Of a stretch of DNA of 64,000 nt, positions 33,401 through 46,369 are shown piece after piece. This DNA is from Heracleum sosnowskyi (lineage: Eukaryota > Streptophyta > Magnoliopsida > Apiales > Apiaceae). The notes under the pieces are model-generated. The model saw only the letters and a list, made by a program, of their open reading frames with translations. It was not told where the DNA came from and ran no database searches. Position 1 is the first letter of the stretch, and every line of letters starts with the position of its first letter. Location of the stretch: positions 66,366,006 to 66,430,005 of the forward strand of contig CM061245.1 in assembly GCA_030848705.1 (NCBI GenBank), in the 5' to 3' direction. The position numbers were made by a program, and so were the translations under genes.

Positions 33401-34108
33401 TGTGCACTGGATTTTAAAGGAAGTTGGGACGAGCATTTACCATTGGTAGAGTTTTCGTACAACCATAGCTATCACGCGAGTATTGGAATGCCACCGTATG
33501 AAGCTTTGTATGGAAGGAAATGTAGATCGCCTGTATATTGGGAAGAAGTTGGAGAACGAAAAGTTTTAGGACCCGAACTAGTACAACAAACGAAGGAAAA
33601 GATTGAAATCATTCGGAAAAGGCTAGTTACGGCGCAAGACAGACAACGGAAGTACGCTGACCAAGACAGGAAGGATCTGAATTTTGAAGAAGGAGATCAA
33701 GTGTTTCTAAAAGTGTCGCCATGGAAAGGAGTTACAAGATTTGGCAAGAAAGGGAAACTTAGCCCGAGATATGTAGGACCGTTTGAGATACTGAGGCGTA
33801 TCGGGAAAGTTGCTTATGAGTTAGCGTTACCACCGCACATGGAGCATATTCATAACGTTTTTCATGTTTCGATGCTTAAGAGATTTAATCCTGATGCGAA
33901 TCACGTGATCGAATATGAACCTTTTGAGATTCAACCTGATTTGTCATATGTAGAACAACCTGTAGAAATTCAGGATCATATGGATAGGAAATTAAGGAAT
34001 AAGATTGTTAAGTTAGTTAAGGTTTTGTGGAGGAATCCCAAAGTTGAAGAATCGACTTGGGAACTTGAGAGCGAGATGCTTGAAAAGTATCCGCATCTAT
34101 TTTCATAA
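30421..34108 (+). pseudogene. Element E gag-pol, second part
   Basis: Continues gag of E in frame. Three zinc knuckles (CKTCGKRHSGIC, CFKCNKKGHYADGC, CFKCGKAGHFAREC; near 30455-30620) precede protease (VLIDSGATRSFIS, near 30784). Reverse transcriptase contains FSKIDLRSGYHQLKI and FIDDILIYS (near 31785); RNase H has IYSDASHKGLGCVL and NVVADALSRK. Integrase has HPGSTKMYRDLKEHFWW, CYTCQRVKAEHQ, LAMDFIVGLP, HPQTDGQSERTIQT and GPFEILRRIG. The end (KVLWRNPKVEESTWE) resembles a chromodomain. Two lesions are visible: a one-base deletion near 31258, after which the frame changes, and TAA at 32066-32068 between RT and RNase H. Otherwise full length. Confidence 0.93.
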
Positions 34109-34135
34109 GGTTAGATTCTGGGGACAGAATCTTTT

Positions 34136-34149
34136 TAAGGGGGGAAGGC
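34136..34149 (+). promoter_or_regulatory. Element E polypurine tract
   Basis: AAGGGGGGAAGG ends one base before the 3' LTR and is the plus-strand primer. Confidence 0.8.
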
Positions 34150-37100
34150 TATAACGACCTAGAAAATTCGTTGTATTTAATTAAGTGTTTAATTGATTTT
34201 TAAATGCAAATTATGTGAATTATGAGATGGATATATTTTTGGGAAGTCAAGTTATGTGTGAAATCATGATTATGTGATTATATGATGATTGGTATATGTC
34301 GTATATGCTCGTGAATTTTATTTATATTTTTTTTGGAGCATTAAAAGTATTTTTAAAGTGCATTTTTAATCTTTTAAAATTCATATAAAATCGTTGGAGT
34401 TGATTTTTAATCATGAGATCTTTTGTAATATCATCATTTTGATATGACTTAGTTTATAAAATTGGTGTGAATATTTAATTGTGTGATTTGATATTTTAAA
34501 ATGATTTAAAAAGCATTATTTCACTTAAAGGACTTTTTCTTGTAAAATCTATATTAAATTCATTTTTGACTCTAAAATTATTTTAAAAATATGGGGATGT
34601 TCCTAATTTCACAAACGTCATTTTAGAAATTTTTATTTTATTTTTCTCCCCATCCTTGATTTAATTTCGAATTTAGAGTGATTAAAACTTTGTTTTTCAG
34701 CTTAAGTAAATAACAATTGGGAAATTACGTTTTTGCCCCTGGATTCAGATATATATCAAAACATCAATCTCTTTTCTTTCCTCTCCACTGCTGCTCGCGA
34801 CTGTCTCTCTCTCCCTTGTGTTCGTGAGCTCCTTGAAAACCCTCTTTCATTTCTCCACATGCAAGGCCTTTTCCTTGGCCGATTCTCTTGATTTTGGTGT
34901 TAAATCGAAGCTTGACACCTCTAGTTTATTACCCTGCTCTGTTCTTGTCGATTCGTTTATATATATAAATCTGTCCGTGTATGTATATGTTTGTATATAC
35001 GGGTTTGTGTTGGGTCTATGATGATTCTTTCAATTTGATAATTATTAAGCAGACCCTTTGAGTTTATTTAGTTAATTGGTGAGGTTTGTGGAAGGAAACC
35101 CGATTTTCCGGGCACCTCCAAACCATTGCCGCCGTCGGCAATGAGCTCCGGCGAGCCGACGGGGACGATGATGATGCTTTTGAGTCCGATTATTGTATTG
35201 ATTAGCTATGTTAGTTACAATTTTGGTTGCATGTAAAAGAAATCGAAATGCATGTATATTTTCGATTTTTCCCCTTTTATAAAATCGGTTTGAAAATTTG
35301 TTTATGTTGATGTTTGATTGTTAATCTCGGTTTATAGTGATTGCATGTTGATTAATTATGTTGGGTATAGATAGTTCAGAAATTTTGATGTTAAAAGTTT
35401 TGATTTGGAGATTTTAGTGAAGTCCCAAGTATTTGAATTGTTAATTTGGGTATTTGATAAATGCATGTAAAAGTTTTGAGTAATTTCTTGAGTACACCTC
35501 CTTAAGGTTCTGATTTGTTAGTGTTGAGTGTGATTACTTGATGATTATTTGTGGTAGAGTTTATAATGGTGGAATGGTTTTGTGTAGACATACATCATGC
35601 TGAAATTTCCAGAAAACTGTCTGCCCTGTTCTGTTTTGCTTTATTTCAAATTGTTGCTGCCTGTTTTAGACAGAGGTCTTAGGATGTCAATGTTCTAAAT
35701 TGAATCTAGTTTGTGCACGCGCTGATTTTGTATCGATAGGATTTACGAATAAAAAGTTATACTTGTTTTACTAAAAGTTGCGCAGCTGAGATTTTTCTGT
35801 GCTTAGTACCTACTTTATACAGTTCGTTTTTATACTAAATAAAGTGTTCTGAAGTTGAAACTTTTATGCTAAGTTGGTTTTGTAATCAGGAAGTAGCCTG
35901 TCAAATTTGGTAATTGTTTGATTATTTTTGGATTTATGAAAAATGTTTTGGTAAAGTATGCGCAGTTGATTTTCTGCTTTTTGAGATGAAACATGGTTAT
36001 AAAAAAAATGTTAAGGATATGGTTGGCTTGATCAAATTGATTTAAGGGATACCAAGTGTGGTATGATTTGAAAGGTATATTATTATATGTATATATGTAT
36101 AAGGAGCATGTTATGTGTATGACAATGTGCATTTATATGGTTGATTGCCTATTACGTGGTTATAATTATTTTGTGGTATAACTATTATATGTTTACGCGC
36201 TAGGATGCGTTTGGGTAGTTTAGAATAAAGGATTGACATCTTAGAGAGGGAATTCTAAGATAGATTATATTCTTTTGTAGAGTCCAAGGAAGTGGAACTT
36301 AGAGAGTTCAAGGAAGTGGAACTTAGGGAACAAGGGAAAGACTAAGGTGGAAAACCAGTGATTGCTCATTACCCTTTATCTACTTAAGGCAAGTAATCCA
36401 AACTTGCTTTCGTATTTCGATTCCATTGTTTCATTTTGACATATATGAATTGTTACCTTATCTTGATATACCTTTAACTCTGAAAACACCTATTGTTCAT
36501 TGATAACCCTTACCTTTGTTCATATATACCATGTTGAACTGTATACCATGCTTTGTTTAGTTCTTGATCCTTAAACCTTTATACCATGTTCATATCCATG
36601 AATTGAAACCTGATAACCTATAATTCTATAACCTGAACTTGATCATATACTTATGCATTCCCTTTTTATACCTGAAAGTGAATACACCTAACTCTCATTC
36701 TAGTACATTTCCAGAACAGACCCGATGATAAATATTTCTTATATTCCACTAATAGAAATCCAAAGTGTTTTGATGGAACTTATCTGATTTCCAAAGGACT
36801 TCTTTATATCTGAAAATGTTTTAAAAAGGAATAAGGTTTGGACTCATTTAAATTCTGATTTATGGTTTCCACGGATTCCTAAGATTGGAGGCGTAAGAGG
36901 CCGAGTAACGCCGGTCCAACATTTTTTTTAATTATAATAAATGGACTAGGGATGGACTAGTCTAAAGGCCAATGTGTGCCTAATGGGACCCAATACAAGG
37001 ACCAGAGGGACTGTGTGTCCGGTATGGGGACTTTACGTGGCTGATCACCCGTATTGTCCGGTGCGTTGTAAAAAATCTCCAAAATTACTTATTGTTTTTG

Positions 37101-37729
37101 AAACGGATATCTTGAAAATGAAATTGGTTTACCCTTTGAAATTGCATATTTATGCCATTGTTCTGATAAATCCCTAATGTGGATTCTGCTACAACCATGC
37201 CATATATATTGATATTGGAAACTGTTTTGAAGCTATATATTCAATTCATTGTTTTGATAATCCCTTGATACGGATCTTGCTATACCCATGTCGTACATAT
37301 TGATATTGAAACTGTTTCCCAGTGGATAACTGTATGGTCATATTATTATTACTTGCTGGGCATTTGGCTCATTCTTTTTCCCTATTCTAACCCACAGTGA
37401 AACGAGAAGATGGTACGTACATTTCAGACAGCTAGGAAGTCTTCCTATAGGGTTGTTTTTGGGATGCCAACTCAGGTAGGTGATGGCCATATCTAGAAGG
37501 TGTTTTGTAATAGAGAACTTAGAACTTTTAAGAATGGTTGTAATAACTTTTGAGACTTATGTATTAATGAATTAGATAGTGGATGCTTGTTTCACACCAT
37601 CAACTGTTAAAGATCCAGGGTAGAGTTGGGGTCAAGTCTGCATGCTTTTATTATATTGTTTATGGGTTTAATATGTATAGAGGTGGTAGTGACTCCCCGA
37701 TCATGACCCCAGATCGGGAGGGCGTCACA
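34150..37729 (+). repeat. Element E 3' LTR
   Basis: 3580 bases, TATAACG to CGTCACA, uninterrupted. It preserves the empty site for D near 37483-37490. About ten substitutions against the 5' copy were found by eye. Confidence 0.96.
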
Positions 37730-37734
37730 GATAC

Positions 37735-40700
37735 CATGTAGATTTTCATACTGAACACTGTGAGGTTATCAGTAAATCTACCGGAAAAGTTGTTCTGGTT
37801 GAACACAGGCGCAATAACATTTATGAAGCAAGTTTGATAACAAACTCTGAAGGAAAAGCTGTGTATCTGTCTGCAAAAATGTCAAATGAAGAGAGTTGGA
37901 AATGGCATAAGAAGCTCTCTCACCTAAACTTGAACAACATCAATGAGCTGATTCGAAAAGATCTTGTAAGGGGACTTCCAAAGTCAATACTCAGCTTAGA
38001 TGGTCTGTGTGATTCTTGTCAAAAGGCCAAGCAAAGGAAGTCATCTTTCAAGAGTAAATCTGAATCTTCAGTTGTGGAACCTTATCATCTTTTACATGTT
38101 GATCTTTTTGGTCCAGTGAATGTAATGTCAATGGGCAGAAAGAAATATGCTTTGGTAATTGTTGATGAATACACCAGATACACTTGGGTGTACTTCTTAG
38201 CAAAGAAGGATGAAACTGCCTTAACTTTGATGGATCATGTGAAGCTATTGGACAAAGGATCACAGTACAAAGTGAAAATTCTAAGGAGTGATAATGGTAC
38301 TGAATTCAGAAATTCTGAAATGGAAGCTTTCTGCAAGGAAAGAGGAGTGAAGCAAGAATTTTCTGCACCTGGAACTCCACAACAAAATGGTGTAGTTGAA
38401 ATAAAGAACAGAACTCTAGTCGAAGCTGCCAGAACAATGCTTGATGAAGCAAAATTGCCAACTTATTTCTGGGCAGAAGCTGTTCAAACTGCTTGTTTTA
38501 CTCAAAATGCTACACTGATCAACAAGCATGGGAAAACACCATATGAGATGGTGAAAAATAAGAAGCCAAATTTGAAGTATTTTCATATTTTTGGATGCAA
38601 GTGCTTTGTGTTGAAAACTCATCCTGAACAGTTGACCAAGTTTGACTTAAAAGCTGATGAAGGAATTTTTGTTGGATACCCACTATCATCTAAAGCATTC
38701 AGAGTCTACAATCTAAGAACTAAAGTGATCATGGAATCCATACATGTGTCATTTGATGACAAGAAAATAACTGGAATAGAAGATGAAGAATATCATGATC
38801 AACTTCGCTTTGAAAATGAAGATCTAAACTCTGATGATGTAAACTCTGATGAAGCAAATCCATCAAACTCTGTCGAAGCATACTCTGAACCTTTACTGGT
38901 AAACACTGATGAAGTTTCTCTGACAGATCAAAATAGAGAACCAGTTGAGGGGGAGAGTGAAGATACTTCAGCAACATCTCAAAATAATGACTCAAATTCT
39001 GAAAGTGAGTCAGCTGAAGAATCAAACAGAAACTCTGAGTTAAACTCTGAAAGTTCAAATACTGAATAGTCCAATTCAGGGGGAGCCTCAGAGAATGCAA
39101 ATGGTCAAGAAGAAAATCAGGAGAGCATGGATCAAGGGGGAGGATCTAATAATGATAATAGAAGCCACTTACCAACAGCAAGGAGGTGGACACAAGCTCA
39201 TACTCCTGATTTAATTATTGGAGATCCAGATGCAAGTGTGAGAACAAGGAGTGCTACAAATAATGAATGTCTGTTTCATGCATTCTTATCTCAAACTGAG
39301 CCCAAGAAAGTGGAAGAAGCTCTTCAAGATGCTAACTGGATAACAGCTATGCAGGAAGAGTTAAATGAATTTGAAAGAAATGAAGTCTGGACACTTGTAC
39401 CAAGACCAAAGAATAGATCTATTGTTGGTACAAAGTGGGTTTTCAGAAACAAAACAGACAGTGATGGAGTGATTACAAGGAATAAGGCTAGACTTGTGGC
39501 TAAAGGCTATTCACAGCAGGAAGGAATTGACTATGATGAAACCTTTGCTCCAGTTGCAAGATTGGAGGCAATAAGGATTTTTCTGGCCTATGCTGCTCAC
39601 AAGAAGTTTAAAGTCTTTCAGATGGATGTGAAAAGTGCTTTTCTCAATGGGAAACTTGAAGAAGAAGTGTTTGTTGAACAACCACCAGGGTTTGTAGATC
39701 CCAAACATCCAGATTATGTCTACAGGCTTGACAAGGCATTATATGGACTAAAGCAGGCACCTAGAGGATGGTATGAAACTCTAGCTCAATTTCTTTTAGA
39801 AAGTGGGTTCACTAGAGGTACAATTGACAAAACCTTGTTCTATTTTAATTCTGGTGATGATTTGCTGTTAGTTCAAATCTATGTGGATGACATAATTTTT
39901 GGGTCTACTAATGACAAACTCTGTAAGAAATTTGCCAAGCTTATGCAGTCAAGATACCAAAAGAGCATGATGGGAGAGCTTAGTTATTTTCTAGGCTTGC
40001 AAGTAAAGCAAACATATGATGGTATTTTTATCAATCAAGCAAAATATACCAGAAATCTTCTCAAGAAATTTGGTATGCTTGATAGTTCATCTGCCACAAC
40101 ACCCATGGCTACTGCAACAAAGTTAGACAAAGATACAGGAGCTTCAGTAGATATGACAAACTACAGAGGCATGATAGGGTCTCTTCTTTATCTTACTGCA
40201 AGCAGACCAGATATCATGTATGCAACATGTCTTTGTGAAAGATTTCAAGCAGACCCCAGAGAGCCACATCTAACAGCTGTGAAGAGGATTTTCAAATATC
40301 TCAAAGGAACCATAACCCTTGGTTTGTGGTACCCTAGAGAATCAGAGTTTAAATTAATTGGTTACTCTGTTGCAGATTTTGCAGGCTGTAAGATAGACAG
40401 AAAAAGCACAAGTGGAAGCTGTCAATTTTTAGGTGACAGATTAGTTTCTTGGTACAGCAAGAAACAAAAGTCAATTTCCACATCCACAGCAGAAGCAGAG
40501 TATATAGCTGCTGGTAGCTGTTGTGCACAGATTTTATGGATGAAGAATCAATTGCTAGATTATGGATTAAGGTACTCTAAAATACCTATTTTCTGTGATA
40601 ATCAAAGTGCTATTGCTATGACAGGTAATCCAGTACAGCACTCCATGACCAAGCACATCAGCATAAGGTATCATTTTATCAGGGAACATGTGGAAGAAGG

Positions 40701-40824
40701 AGATATTGAGCTTCATTTTGTGTCTACAGACCAACAGCTTGCAGATATCTTCACCAAACCTTTGAGTGAAGCTACTTTTATAAGACTGGTAAATGAACTT
40801 GGAATGATCTCTGGTTTTGATTAG
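37735..40824 (+). pseudogene. Element A pol, second part: integrase, reverse transcriptase, RNase H (one stop)
   Basis: Continues from 4769 in the same phase. Integrase: WHKKLSHLN near 37899, CDSCQKAK near 38010, VDLFGPV, RSDNGTEF near 38286, then VVEIKNRTLVEAARTML, where the usual Arg of VVERKNRT is Ile. The integrase-RT linker (38820-39130) is crowded with family motifs read as NSD or NSE, and TAG at 39067-39069 stops the frame there. Beyond it the frame is open: RT with YVDDIIFGS near 39880-39905, RNase H with DRKSTSGSCQFLG and STAEAEYIAAGSCC. One RNase H position reads YSVADF where D has YSDADF, which removes a normally conserved Asp. Confidence 0.92.
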
Positions 40825-42183
40825 AGATACTGGTTAGACTCAAAATCTATACTTCTGTGATTTGTTGCTCATGATTCTTTGCCTATGTTAACTGTTATTT
40901 GTACCAGTATGTTAAACTCTGATAGTAAACTCTGTTAGTCATAAAGTGTCATTCATACTCTGTCGGTTAAAATCTGAGTTAAACACTGAAGTTATACTCT
41001 GATTGTGATATTGTCTGAAACATATGGACCGATGAAGAAACCTGTATGAAGCATGATTCTCAGTAAGTAATCATGAATCTTTCTGAGTAATATATGATCT
41101 GATCTCAAAATGTGCAGAAATTTTACACAACATGATACTATCTATATATTTATAGCATCTCTTAGTTTATTTATCCTATACATTGAGTCTGTATTAGCTG
41201 TTTGCACTTTCTCTCATAAATTAATTGTATTAACTGATGAAAAGTCTAAACTCTGATAATTTGTTGCAAATATTTCACCCTCCAATCAAAAGATGCCAAA
41301 AAGTGCACAAATTCCTTTGAGATCATGTTGTGCCTAGGAAGACCCGGGAACTTATTGTATGAAATAAGGGCTAAAATATTTGATTTTTGGTGACTAGTGC
41401 CAACCACTGATTACTGGAAAAATTAAAACAAAAAAAACAAAAAAAATTGAAGGGGGTGAAAATAATAAATTTTATAGTACAGAGTTTAGATGAAATCAGA
41501 TTTTATTTTATACATGAGAGTTTGGACAACTAGTTTTACTGATTTATTGTGTGAATTTTATGCACTTTAAGATGCTCTAAATATTTATATTCAGTAAACT
41601 CTGCTATTCACACACAATTTTTTTACAACTGTGCATTGAGAGAAAAGAGATTATGAATAAAGGAGGAGGATTGGTAAACACTGATGAACTGTGTACTCTA
41701 CGCTGAGGTAATTTTATTTTAATCTCTGATGATTAAAATTAATTATTTGTTTCAGACGGTTAACAATTTTGAGAAAACATTCTTGAAAACAAAAGAGTAT
41801 GATTGGTAACGGTTCTAATTTGTATTAAACAGAAGAGAAAGGTTGCGTGTCTAGGAAAGTGTAAAAGGCGGTAATTATTGCTGTTTTTACTGCGCATGCG
41901 CATTGGAAACTGTCCATTACTGTTGTCAGACATTGCATGTGTGCCACGTGTCCCACTCACACGATTAACGGAGTAAGACAGTTGTGTATTAATGATTAAA
42001 AACTGTTCAGTTTTTAATTTTGAATTTCATATTTAAACAATACACACACATACGTTTAAACCTTTCACATCTTACTCCAATTCACATCTATGGTCACACA
42101 TAAATATTCACAAACACTTTTCTACTTTCAAACTCTTTCGAGCTTTTGCATCTGATTCTCTGTTGTTCTTTCAAATCTTGCTA
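40825..42183 (+). promoter_or_regulatory. Element A pol-to-ORF2 spacer with promoter-like signals
   Basis: Non-coding, 1.36 kb, with many AAACTCTG-type motifs (near 40913, 40928, 40957, 40993, 41249, 41484 reverse, 41597). Near its end are a perfect G-box (CACGTG, 41945-41950), TATTTAA (42030-42036) and a pyrimidine-rich leader leading to ATG 42184. The same order is seen before ORF2 in D, and partly in C. Confidence 0.45.
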
Positions 42184-42409
42184 ATGGCGACTACAGCGTT
42201 TCTTTCTTCTGGGTTAGAGTTCGTTCCTAACAATTATGCAGCACCACTAAACACTGCCAACGCACCAGAGGCGTTTCACTTGGTTCAGCGTTTCTTGGCA
42301 AATTCTGATATTGGGCATGCTCTTACTGAACCAACGAAGCTGTCTGGATCTCAAATTAGAACCTTCTGGCAGACATGTGTTTATGATGATGGAGGAGAGG
42401 CTGGGTCTC

Positions 42410-43992
42410 TGTTCACACAATATCACGCAAGTATACGCGGTCACAAGTAATATAAGAATAAGTAGCGTTCGTTCCCACAGAGACTGCTTTGGTTACTATA
42501 GTTATGCACTTATGCAACAATGTATGGCTATCGTTCAATGCTAAGACAAGTAACAAGTTTGTGTTTTGATTAACTAATTAACTAAACAAAATACCAAGAC
42601 AATATTAAACTAAAGTTTGCTGTTTAATTACTTATGAGAATAAAACATGGGATCCTAACTTCATTAAATACTTCATCTAGAGTCTTTTGTCCTTAATCAA
42701 TGCATGTGACAGTTGTGATAACTAATCGGATAATACGAAATCAGTACACGCTACCTTTCAGTATACGTATACAAAACCACTCAAACATCCACAAAAGAGA
42801 TAGAAGTTAAGCAGACACCAATTATGCTTAGACCCTATATGTCTATAAGATTTGAAAACATAACGGTTTAACGAGCAAGTTATCCATTCAGATTACATAG
42901 GGCATGTAAGATGGTTAAAATCACCTACGAATCATGCATGACAAACATACATAAACCTATGCTAGCATGGCAAGTTCTAAACCTCTATATCCACTTTCGC
43001 ATTCAATAGAGATTAACAAACAATCTTAGATGTTTGCTACACATCCAAGAAGAATAAGCACAACCAAACTAGGATATCGATAATTCATCACACACATATC
43101 AATAAGGCAATCAACTACTAAATTCCATAAATAAATCCGCTAGGACCCCATGACAACGATTAGTTCATGATCGAACTTCTCATCGTCACGGGGTTTGATG
43201 AAAGCATGATGAAAAACAAGAAATCAATGATGTAAATATGAATAAGAGTTAAAGGTTTAGAGGACAAATCTGGAAGCATCCAAAAGTTACACCAAAATTG
43301 AAGAATACAAGAAAAAACTATGTCTAGATCTCCTCGTAGTCACGTTCTTTGTTCTTGGCTCCTCGATCTTGTGATTAAATATTGAATCTGATCTCTGGTG
43401 TGTTGTGATGTATTGTGATGTGTTGATTATGTCCCCCCAAGGTGTGTATTTATAGCTCCAAGTTGTCCCTCTTCCAAGCAATTGCCGTTTTTGAGTTAGA
43501 ATAGAATTACGGCAATTTCCATCTTTGAATGCAATAAGAATTGCATATTCCATGTTAACAACTGATTCTGGAAGTTTCTGGCCGCCCCAAGCAATTACCA
43601 TAATGATTAGAAGTCGAATTTGTGAAAATTTCCTTATTAAAATCGAATTCTGGCAATTTCTGGCGATTCTGACTTCCTGGGCGGCCGCGCAGAATTCCAG
43701 TACAATTCCTGGGCGCCCGCGCAGAACCTTCTACATAGAATTATAGAAAATGTTGTCCTCTTCGCGTGAGCTGTAAGATCGTCAGAATCGGACTTGTAGA
43801 ACTCCAGATATGGCCAAAACAGTGAAGACTGCGCAACCTACCCGGAGAATCCGAATTTTAATCAAATTAACCTCCAACTCTTGGTTCTGCAAAACTTAAT
43901 GAAAACACATTAAACACACCACATACTTGAGTTCAAGTCATCAATTTAAGCCGATATGAAGCGTTCCAAGTGGATTAAAAATCCACTTATCA
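42410..43992 (-). repeat. Element G 3' LTR (left copy)
   Basis: 1583 bases. On the minus strand it contains GCTATAAATACAC (plus about 43443-43456), a good TATA box. The polypurine tract (plus 43993-44004, CACCCCCAAACT) abuts it. Confidence 0.93.
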
Positions 43993-45520
43993 CACCCCCA
44001 AACTTAAACTGATGTTTGTCCTCAAGCATAAATAATATAACTATATACAACTAACTAGTACCACTTCCGTAGGTGATCACGGTTGCATTTGGCATATGCA
44101 ACAAGCCCTTTAAACCCTTAGGCAGCCCTAGTGGACGAGTAAGGTCTCGTGAGGGCCTATAGCGAATGTACCCACAAAATCCATCTAACAATGCAACTAA
44201 CAATGCAAACTATATGAATGCAACTACATGAAAAAAAATGCAAAGATCCCCTTTAAACTAACCATAACCATTCAATAAGCAAACATCTCAAATCATGCAA
44301 TAACTTCCAAACAGAGCTCGACTAAATCCCCGTATATTAACAATACATGAACGGAAACGTGGTGTGTGCGATACTCATCAGATATACTCCTAACACTAGA
44401 CCAAAAATCATACCCATTCTTCGTCAAGGCAATCACTAGTTTATAAAAAGAATGAACGCTAGACACTTCATAACTCAGAGACACCTCCATCATCATTTAA
44501 GTTAGACAGGAATTCATGCTTTATTACTAACAACTACAACACATAACAAAACAACATAACACACGTGTTTATTTGACCGTGCAATGGATGAGACCCCAAA
44601 AGGCTTATACAATAATACCCATGTAGCGAGTGTTAGGTCGGCAATTCCAAACCACAAAGGGCTTTAGGTTACCAGGTACAAGTACCCCTCAGACTTAATT
44701 ACTCGAGTATTAAAGAGCTCACCCTAGTCAATTATACACACTCACACTCTCACAAACACTCATTTTTTTTTCATTTTTTTTTTCTTTTTTTCTTTTCCCT
44801 CTCTTTTTTTTTCTTTTTTTTTTTCACACAAGAATGAGTGCGTTTCGCTCCATCTCATTCATCCTAGACTACTCATAAAATATGAGCTGGCTACTAGCAA
44901 TTTGACGCCTAGCCTTTATTAACAACTAAACACAACTAAAAACACTTAGCATGAAATCCCTGTTTTCCCCCAAACTTATACTTTGGTGCTCCTACGCCAT
45001 CAAGGGAATAAAGAACATTTTAACTATAAACAAATGATTAAGCCTCAAAACATCCAAACAGGCATGGCCCTAATCTAGCCCAAAAGCAAACGATGAATTG
45101 TGTAAAGATTTTGTTTTCATAACATGCATGTCAATTTCATAAGAACTTAAATCATCCCTCTATTTATGATTACCACAATCAAATCAACATCTACCTACTA
45201 AATAGAAATAGCTTGTCCTAAGGGATCATGAAATATGCATGCCATGCAACATATAATAAAAACATAAACAAAATGTCCTCCATGAAACAAACATGCAAAA
45301 TACGAACAAAACATGAATGAATTACCACAAACATGCAAAATATGATTTCCTACATGAACACATAACACCACAACACTACTTATCCCCAAATCACCCCCAA
45401 ACTTAGAATATTCAATGCCCTCATTGAAGGTAATAAGAAAGATAGTAGAAACATATCTAACACATGGGTTGCCTCCCACGAAGCGCTCGTTTTACGTCAA
45501 TAGCTTGACGTGAATCCCTT
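43993..45520 (-). other. Element G untranslated region
   Basis: 1.5 kb without recognisable coding sequence, between the pol remnant and the 3' LTR. It contains a T-rich low-complexity block at 44763-44823 (A-rich on the coding strand). I see no Athila-type third ORF. Confidence 0.6.
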
Positions 45521-46369
45521 TCATCCAGTCGCAAGAACGGTGAACGTCGACTCACGGTTCACCGTATCACCAACATCATAATTCAACCACTGACCATTAA
45601 CCTTGAACGCTTCGTCCGGAAACTTATGGAAAATCTCTACTGCATCAGGCGGAAATACTGTTTTTACTGTGATAGGCTCCAACCACCTCGACTTACGCTT
45701 TCCTGGAAAAAATCTGAAACGAGACTTGAAACGCATAACTGGCCAACCAGGTACAAATGAATGTTTCACCACCCCTCTTTCATGCCAGTCCTTAACCTTC
45801 TCCTTATATAGCATGTTGCTCTCGTAGACTTTACCATACCTCAATTTATCCTGCAGTGGTTGGAGTTCAAGTGTAGGAGCTTCTTCCATAGATGGTTTAA
45901 GTCGCTCCTGAGAATTGTTCAGCTCTGCTAATCCAAGAGATTCGAATGACGCATCAATTTTTCTTTTCCACGGAGGTGCATTCAACAACTGAAGTTGCTC
46001 TACTCTTTCTTCATTTTCGATATCAGAATCCCCTATCAAGACTCTCTCCACTGTATCTGACTTCAGCGGTTGTTCAATCTCTGTATTGACGACAGCATCG
46101 ACCATTTCCAATTTAAAGCACTCTTCTTCCTCAGTTGGAAATTTCATTGCCTTGAACACGTTAAAAGTGACCTTCTGATTTTGAACTCTCATCGTAAGCT
46201 CTCCTTTCTGCACATCGATCAAAGTTCGGCCTGTAGCTAAGAACGGTCTTCCCAAGATAATCGGAATCTTCTTGTCTTCCTCAAAATCCAGAATTACGAA
46301 ATCCACAGGGAAGATAAACTTATCCACCTTAACCAAGACATCCTTTACTATACCTCTTGGATATGTAAT
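45521..46369 (-). pseudogene. Element G protease fused to integrase C-terminus
   Basis: Minus strand, same frame as gag but separated from it by a TAG at about 46367-46369. The first part is the retropepsin end (KIPIILGRPFLATGRTLID). The frame then reaches the linker that normally leads into reverse transcriptase (LELQPLQDKLRY). There, near 45825-45832, it passes straight into the last part of integrase (YESNMLYKEKVKDWHERG, then FFPGKRKSRWLEPITV). The junction is in frame and deletes RT, RNase H and the integrase catalytic domain. Confidence 0.85.

Larger units (their letters stand above)
4770..37729 (+). mobile_element. Element E: Tekay-like chromovirus (Ty3/gypsy), opened by D and F
   Basis: LTRs are 4770-21478 (3580 bases after removing D and one ATGGC) and 34150-37729 (3580 bases). 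The target duplication is GATAC, 4765-4769 and 37730-37734. The ends read TATAACG and CGTCACA, so the 5' dinucleotide is TA, not TG. Order: LTR, methionyl primer site, small upstream ORF, gag-pol in one frame (gag, three zinc knuckles, protease, reverse transcriptase, RNase H, integrase, chromodomain-like end), polypurine tract, LTR. About ten LTR differences seen by eye indicate a fairly recent insertion. One frameshift and one nonsense codon break pol; F breaks gag. Confidence 0.95.

Noticed and set aside
42163..42183. Earlier start of A ORF2 at 42163
   Set aside because: There is no ATG there; the first ATG in frame is 42184.
44763..44823. T-rich block in G as a polyadenylation or promoter element
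   Set aside because: Simple low-complexity sequence; nothing beyond composition supports a function.
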